Source: Tannerellaceae bacterium
GTDB lineage: Bacteria; Bacteroidota; Bacteroidia; Bacteroidales; Tannerellaceae
Length of the DNA: 35,827 nucleotides
Assembly: GCA_031264865.1 (NCBI GenBank)
Contig: JAISDJ010000040.1
Span: 1 to 35,827, forward strand
Direction of reading: 5' to 3'
Positions 31,592 to 35,827 of this stretch are shown here, piece by piece (position 1 is the stretch's first letter; each line of letters begins with the position of its first letter). The position numbers and the translations under genes are program-made. The notes under the pieces are model-generated. The model was not told the DNA's origin. It worked only from the letters and a program-made list of their open reading frames with translations, and made no database searches.

Positions 31592-31619
31592 TGCTTACCT
31601 TTTCGAAAAAAGATAGGCA
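31592..31619 (+). terminator. hairpin terminator after the LanFEG-like operon
   Basis: TGCTTACCTTTT pairs with AAAAGATAGGCA across a CGAA-type loop, with one mismatch and one G-T pair, followed by TGAATTTTTA. Read on the minus strand it is nearly the same sequence as the hairpin at 19924-19953. It also overlaps a 26-codon frame (31536-31616) that I do not consider a gene. Confidence 0.65.
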
Positions 31620-31798
31620 TGAATTTTTATCGGTCAGCGCAGCGTAACCTGATAAGGAAATCACTTAACTAAATAACATTGATTTTTTTTAGAACTTTTG
31701 CACTGAAATGTTGAAATCTTTCGTAGTTTAGCATTTAAATTCCTTCTTTGGAGAGATTTAATTTTAACCTCATACGAAGTATAATCAATGGCTTGAAT

Positions 31799-32182
31799 AT
31801 GTATCAATCTGAATTTTGTAATGTAAGTTATATACAGGAGATCAATGTAGTTTATGTGGAGTGGAAGAAATTCTGCTGCGATAAAAATTACCGCGAACCG
31901 CTTCTGTATGCTATTAATATAATGAAAGCAAATGCGAATTGTCATTATGTAGCGGATACTCGTAAGGGATTTGAAAATGAAGAGGCTGATACCCAATGGG
32001 TTTTCAATGAATTCATTCCTCTTGCAGCAGCAGCCGGATGCAAATATATTTTCTTTATTATTAATCCCGATAACAGCCTGAAGGAAGAACTTGAAGGTCA
32101 ATCTGTGGAATTGAATAAGTTCTTTAGGGTAATAGCCTGTTATAGTCTCGATGAAGTAAAACAAATTTTGGGTAATCAATAA
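31799..32182 (+). CDS. small conserved protein, STAS/SpoIIAA-like (tentative)
   Basis: A 127-residue soluble protein from the ATG at 31799; the frame also extends back to a TTG at 31748, which I think is not the start. Strand-helix alternation (VSYIQEINVVYVEWKKFC, ANCHYVADTRKGFE, GCKYIFFIINPDNSLKEEL, FFRVIACYSLDEVKQIL) recalls SpoIIAA-like/STAS folds seen in uncharacterised Bacteroidetes proteins. There are no catalytic motifs, membrane segments or signal peptide. It is 5 nt upstream of the methyltransferase gene and is probably co-transcribed with it. Function unknown. Confidence 0.7.
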   Translation: MYQSEFCNVSYIQEINVVYVEWKKFCCDKNYREPLLYAINIMKANANCHYVADTRKGFENEEADTQWVFNEFIPLAAAAGCKYIFFIINPDNSLKEELEGQSVELNKFFRVIACYSLDEVKQILGNQ

Positions 32183-32187
32183 TCATC

Positions 32188-33015
32188 ATGAAAAATTATC
32201 TAAATAACCTATTCGATCCGGTCAAGGTAGTTACCGGATTTGACGAATTACCTTTCTGGTCGGCTCCTTTCGGCTTGAAATTGCTTGACGCCGTTGAATA
32301 TAAACCGAATATTACAGCTCTTGATATCGGATTCGGCGCCGGATTTCCATTGACTGAACTGGCTATGCGACTTGGGAACAATTCGATTGTTTACGGGATA
32401 GATCCTTGGAAAGAGGTTGTTGAGAGGGCGAAAGTAAAAATCGGCTGTTATGGTATCTCTAACATTACTATTATTGAAGGTGTGGCGGAATCTATTCCTT
32501 TAGCAGACCATTCGGTAGATTTAATCACGAGCAATAACGGTATCAATAATGTGGGAGATATAGACAAGGTGTTGTCTGAATGTGCACGGATATTGAAACC
32601 CGGCGGACAATTTCTCCAAACCATGAATCTGGAACAAAGCATGTTTGAGTTTTATGGACAAATGGAATATGTTCTCAAAGAAATGGATTTGCACAAGGAA
32701 ATAGAACAAATGTACGAACATATCGCACATAAACGTCCATCTATTGAAAAGATAAAATCATTACTTCAGAAACATGGCTTTATCATAAAAGGGTTGGAAT
32801 ACGATCAGTTTAACTACCGTTTTACCGACGGAACGGCAATGCTTAATCATTATTTTATCCGGCTTGCATTCATGGATTCGTGGAAAGCCCTTTTGCCGGT
32901 GGATAAAGCTGATGAAATATTTAATCAAATAGAGCAAGGCCTTAATGAATATGCCCGGAAGTACGGCGGATTGACATTAAGTATTCCTTTTGCCCTGATA
33001 AATGCCACTTTATGA
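32188..33015 (+). CDS. class I SAM-dependent methyltransferase
   Basis: A 275-residue cytoplasmic methyltransferase of the Methyltransf_11 kind. Motif I is ALDIGFGAGFPLTELAMRLG (about 44-63), motif II VYGIDPWKEVVERA, and the post-motif region is VDLITSNNGINNVGDIDKVLSE then ARILKPGGQFLQTMNL. The C-terminal 100 residues are helical and probably form a substrate cap. The substrate is unknown. Its stop overlaps the start of the serine-hydrolase remnant by four bases (ATGA), and the small STAS-like gene is 5 nt upstream, so these were one operon. Confidence 0.85.
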   Translation: MKNYLNNLFDPVKVVTGFDELPFWSAPFGLKLLDAVEYKPNITALDIGFGAGFPLTELAMRLGNNSIVYGIDPWKEVVERAKVKIGCYGISNITIIEGVAESIPLADHSVDLITSNNGINNVGDIDKVLSECARILKPGGQFLQTMNLEQSMFEFYGQMEYVLKEMDLHKEIEQMYEHIAHKRPSIEKIKSLLQKHGFIIKGLEYDQFNYRFTDGTAMLNHYFIRLAFMDSWKALLPVDKADEIFNQIEQGLNEYARKYGGLTLSIPFALINATL

Positions 33016-33894
33016 AGAAAATATATATTTTCATCACATTTTTATTAGCAATCGGAAGTGTAAGTATTTCTTGCAAACAAACTAAAAAAGAGTCCGTAAC
33101 GTTGGTGAATAGTATTGACTCATTATTGGCGGCAAATAGTACGAAACCGTTTAATGGGATTGTATTAATTGCTAAAGAAGGAAAAACGGAATACTTAAAA
33201 ATGACAGGTTTTTCGGATTTTGACACAAAGACTCCTTTTAAAATAGATGATCCGTTTGTTGTTGGCTCTGTCAGCAAACAGTTTACTGCTGCCGTTGTCT
33301 TGCAGGAATACGATAACGGACGTTTAGACCTGCATGCTCCAATAAGGACGTATTTGCCGGATCTATCTGAAAGTTGGGTGGATACAGTGACAATACATCA
33401 TCTGTTAACCCACACTCACGGGATCGTATCGTTAGATAAACCAACCCTGTTTCCGGTAAGAAAATGATGAAGGGAAACTTGAATATACAGACGAGAGTTT
33501 AGCCCAGTACCCGGCAGCCGGCGCTTTTATCTCTTCAGCAGAAGATTTAGCATTGTGGAACCAGCAATTTTTTGAAGGGCAATTATTGAAAGCGAATACC
33601 TTTAAATTAATGACAACAAAGCAAGATAAAGCAATCAGAAACCATCCCATATTTGGCATAACAGCATATGGCTATGGTATCACTGTTGACGACAAAGATG
33701 GAATAATACAATGGGGACAAACGGGTTATGCTCCGGGCTTTGCTTCAATGAACTACTATTTTCCTCAAAAGAAGATAAGTATCATTGTTTTGGAAAATGT
33801 GATCTATGACACATCCGACATAAAGAAAACATATTATTATCATACACAAATACTTAATCTGATAAGAGATGAAGTACAGCAAGAGGCTAAGTAA
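33012..33894 (+). pseudogene. beta-lactamase-like serine hydrolase lipoprotein, broken by an internal deletion
   Basis: The first frame (33012-33467) has a lipoprotein signal with Cys21 (SVSISC), then the class C beta-lactamase/PBP-like domain with the nucleophile S86-x-x-K89 in GSVSK and HHLLTHTHGI, and hits TGA at 33465-33467. The downstream half reads in another frame from about 33463 to the TAA at 33894 (NDEGKLEYTDESLAQYPA, AGAFISSAEDLALWNQ, WGQTGYAPGF). The middle, including the Y-x-N motif and roughly a hundred residues expected in this family, is missing. A deletion with a frame change at about 33462-33470 explains both. The product cannot be a complete hydrolase. Confidence 0.82.
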
Positions 33895-33923
33895 ACTTTA
33901 AAAAACTAATCAACTACAAAATT

Positions 33924-34337
33924 ATGCAAAGCATTTTTACAGATAAACAACTAAATCCAACCGATGAAGCCCTGGAAGCGGTATTAGGGACAAGCTATGC
34001 TTATTGGCAAGAACTCAAAAAATATGTGCTCTTTCTGTATCCGAAAGCGGCTGAAGAATGGAGCTATACGAAAAGCGGGGGCTGGAGCTTTCGTATGAAA
34101 GATAAAAAACGGGCTATCATTTATCTTATTCCCCAAGACAGGTACTTTAAAGCCGCACTGGTATTTGGACAGAAAGCAACAAATGAAGTAATGGCAAGCC
34201 CGGTGGCAGCAGAAATAAAATCCGAACTGGAATCGGCAAAAGTTTATGCCGAAGGGCGTGGAATCCGTATCGAAGTCAGGGACGAGAAAATGGCCGAAGA
34301 TATAAAAATACTGGTGGATATCAAGGTGAGAAATTGA
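33924..34337 (+). CDS. DUF3788 protein
   Basis: A 137-residue soluble protein recognised as DUF3788: FTDKQLNPTDEALEAVLG, YWQELKKYVLFLYPKAAEEW, a GWSFRMKDKKRAIIYLIPQD stretch and FKAALVFGQKA are the conserved blocks. No function is known to me. Related folds (DUF1801-like) are small alpha/beta proteins. It lies 29 nt after the serine-hydrolase remnant and is followed by a strong terminator, so it is the last gene of the accessory block. Confidence 0.88.
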   Translation: MQSIFTDKQLNPTDEALEAVLGTSYAYWQELKKYVLFLYPKAAEEWSYTKSGGWSFRMKDKKRAIIYLIPQDRYFKAALVFGQKATNEVMASPVAAEIKSELESAKVYAEGRGIRIEVRDEKMAEDIKILVDIKVRN

Positions 34338-34390
34338 AAACTAAAGCGACTGCCATAATAGTTCGAGGTTGGTACCGGAAAAAGACAAAA

Positions 34391-34418
34391 AAACCGTCTT
34401 ATAAATCAAAGACGGTTT
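34391..34418 (+). terminator. intrinsic terminator after the DUF3788 gene
   Basis: AAACCGTCTT (34391-34400), an 8-nt loop and AAGACGGTTT (34409-34418) form a perfect 10-bp stem extended by A/T pairs, followed by TTTTTTATTT. This is the clearest rho-independent terminator in the window. The rest of 34419-34610 holds no gene. A weak 6-bp stem, AAAGAC...GTCTTT with a T-run, lies at about 34579-34600. Confidence 0.9.
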
Positions 34419-34610
34419 TTTTATTTGCTTTCTGAAGAAGCAATCTCACGATTCCTTCTCCACAAAGACTTGTTAACCTTAGATCTAAAATACTATGAAA
34501 AAAACTCTGTGACAAATATAGAAATAGTTCTGTACTATTATCCCCTATTTTTGTAACATAATCTTTTAATAATGTATCAAAGACACATTAGAGAGTCTTT
34601 TTTTATTATT

Positions 34611-35597
34611 CTATCCCAATCCGTATTTGGCTGGAATAGCGTCCATTATACTAAATAGTTCGTCAATTGTTCCGGCGCGTAGCAAATTAATCCGTGTTTG
34701 CCTGAAATCGGAGATGCCTTTGAATATCGGCGTGGCGGCTAAGTGCCTTCGGATATGTAAAATACCCCGGTGTTCGTCTAATCGTTCCACACTTTGTAAA
34801 ACCTGCTTTTTCAGTACGGCAAGATACCATTGAAAATCCCGGGGAGGTAAGGGTGTGCCTGTCTTTAAATAATGTTTAACTTCTTCAAATATCCAGGGAC
34901 GCCCTATACTGCCCCGCCCTATCATAATGCCGTCTACGCCATATCTTTCAAAGTACTCTTTGCAAAGTTGAGCGGATGTAACATCCCCGTTCCCGATAAT
35001 AGGAATATGGATGCGCGGATTTTCTTTTACGTTGCCTATCAGCGTCCAGTCCGCTTCGCCGGTGTACATCTGGCTCCGGGTACGTCCGTGTATGCTGAGC
35101 GCCGCTATTCCGCAGTCTTGTAAGGGTTCGGCCAATTGTTCGATCACCAGGTCGTTTTTGTCCCAGCCTAAACGTGTTTTTACGGTGACCGGTATTTTTA
35201 CCGCCTTTACTACTTCACGGGTGATCTCAAGCAGTAAAGGAATATTGTGCAACATACCTGCTCCGGCGCCTTTTCCCGCCACTTTCTTAACCGGGCATCC
35301 GAAGTTTAAATCCAGTATATCCGGTTTTGCTTCCTCACAGATACGGGCCGCCTCTACCATGGCTTCTACTTCTCTTCCGTAGATTTGAATGGCTACCGGG
35401 CGTTCATCGTTGGAAACGGTGAGCTTTTGTTTGGTTTTATTGACATGACGGATCAATGCATCGCTGGAAACAAATTCGGTATATACCATATCCGCTCCGA
35501 AATGTTTACACATCAAACGGAAAGAAATATCCGTCACATCTTCCATGGGAGCCAGTAATACCGGCTGTTTACCCAAATCTATCGAACCTATTTTCAT
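34611..35597 (-). CDS. dusB: tRNA-dihydrouridine synthase
   Basis: A 328-residue FMN enzyme reducing uridine to dihydrouridine in tRNA. The start at 35597 (MKIGSIDLGKQPVLLAPMED) is chosen because upstream in-frame codons add 23 residues unlike the family. Visible are the LAPMEDVTD FMN strand, DLNFGCPVKKVAGKGAGAGML with the catalytic Cys, KTRLGW, SIHGRTRSQMYTGEADW, IIGNGDV and the IMIGRGSIGRPWIF phosphate-binding loop. Overall likeness is to DusB; Bacteroidetes often have one such enzyme, so position specificity is not certain. A TACTTTTG box (35625-35618) lies about 20 nt upstream without a clear TTG. Confidence 0.93.
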   Translation of the reverse strand: MKIGSIDLGKQPVLLAPMEDVTDISFRLMCKHFGADMVYTEFVSSDALIRHVNKTKQKLTVSNDERPVAIQIYGREVEAMVEAARICEEAKPDILDLNFGCPVKKVAGKGAGAGMLHNIPLLLEITREVVKAVKIPVTVKTRLGWDKNDLVIEQLAEPLQDCGIAALSIHGRTRSQMYTGEADWTLIGNVKENPRIHIPIIGNGDVTSAQLCKEYFERYGVDGIMIGRGSIGRPWIFEEVKHYLKTGTPLPPRDFQWYLAVLKKQVLQSVERLDEHRGILHIRRHLAATPIFKGISDFRQTRINLLRAGTIDELFSIMDAIPAKYGLG

Positions 35598-35827
35598 ACA
35601 TACATCAAATATGCCTGCAAAAGTACGCGAATAATTCCATTTCTTCATGGTACATACGTGAGACAAGGCGGATTCATCGCTTTATTTTTTTATTCTTTTT
35701 TACGATGGAAACGCCTTATTCTGCCTGTTGAAAACTTTTTTTATCCTTTCTTTTATAACTATTTGGGATGTACCGATGTAAATGTGTATTTTTACCATGA
35801 TTTTAATATAAAGATGTAGCAAAGGCA
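35598..35827. other. right-edge non-coding region
   Basis: Apart from the TACTTTTG box for dusB (35625-35618), I see no gene, terminator or repeat in this AT-rich stretch. The last bases (GTAGCAAAGGCA) resemble a -7 region on the minus strand but lack the TA. Confidence 0.5.

Noticed and set aside
31536-31616. 26-codon frame (MKQCIKPYLALIL...) after the LanG-like gene
   Set aside because: It overlaps the terminator hairpin and has no support beyond a short hydrophobic stretch. A leader or leftover peptide cannot be excluded.
29289-34337. Complete lantibiotic biosynthesis cluster
   Set aside because: No precursor peptide with a leader, LanB/C/M enzyme, LanT transporter or LanR/K pair was found; only the immunity-like exporter is present.

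Overview
The window looks like chromosome of a Bacteroidales bacterium, most likely Parabacteroides or another member of Tannerellaceae. This rests on recognisable families, not on a database search: a DUF6383-type surface protein, type IX secretion-like C-terminal tails, SusD and ECF sigma remnants, a topoisomerase I with Toprim-C repeats, and Bacteroidetes promoters (TTG or TTTG, 19-21 bp, TAnnTTTG) in place of E. coli-type promoters. Shine-Dalgarno sites are mostly weak or absent. No tRNA, rRNA, CRISPR array or complete insertion sequence was seen.

Layout. 1-980: edge of a probable mobile element, with a small helix-turn-helix protein, an open downstream frame running off the window and a perfect 16-bp inverted repeat. 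980-1540: a gene-poor repeat zone with REP-like hairpins, a 22-bp array in which an 8-mer alternates orientation, and a terminator. 1576-5157: a very large secreted protein that I read as S-layer-like. 5633-9657: RNase HI, then an LPS-kinase-like protein, facing two glycosyltransferases (GT2, GT9) and a DUF4254 protein, probably a surface-glycan/LPS core locus. 9769-13011: a tricorn-type protease, bordered on both sides by TAGTTAAAG-type minisatellites. 13075-17221: a compact leftward housekeeping run, aroQ-pyk-O-methyltransferase-rbfA-LolC/E-like permease. 17290-21832: rightward xerD, a secreted PCMD-like protein and argS.

21845-25198 is a decayed polysaccharide-utilisation region. Fragments of a COG2865 (AlbA_2-type) regulator, a SusD protein and an ECF sigma factor surround one intact glycosidase-like lipoprotein. 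topA and a Tat-dependent Gfo/Idh/MocA oxidoreductase then diverge from a shared promoter region. 29310-34337 is an AT-rich accessory block: a three-gene ABC transporter resembling lantibiotic-immunity LanFEG, a small STAS-like protein, a methyltransferase, a serine hydrolase wrecked by an internal deletion, and a DUF3788 protein. dusB closes the window.

The most unusual items are the orphan LanFEG-like exporter, the S-layer-like protein packed with Bacteroidetes O-glycosylation triplets, the alternating 8-mer array, the repeat families that supply stop codons or hairpins at gene ends, and the cluster of gene ruins around the glycosidase. Nothing here proves a new multi-gene system; the LanFEG block and the flipped array are the best candidates for follow-up.
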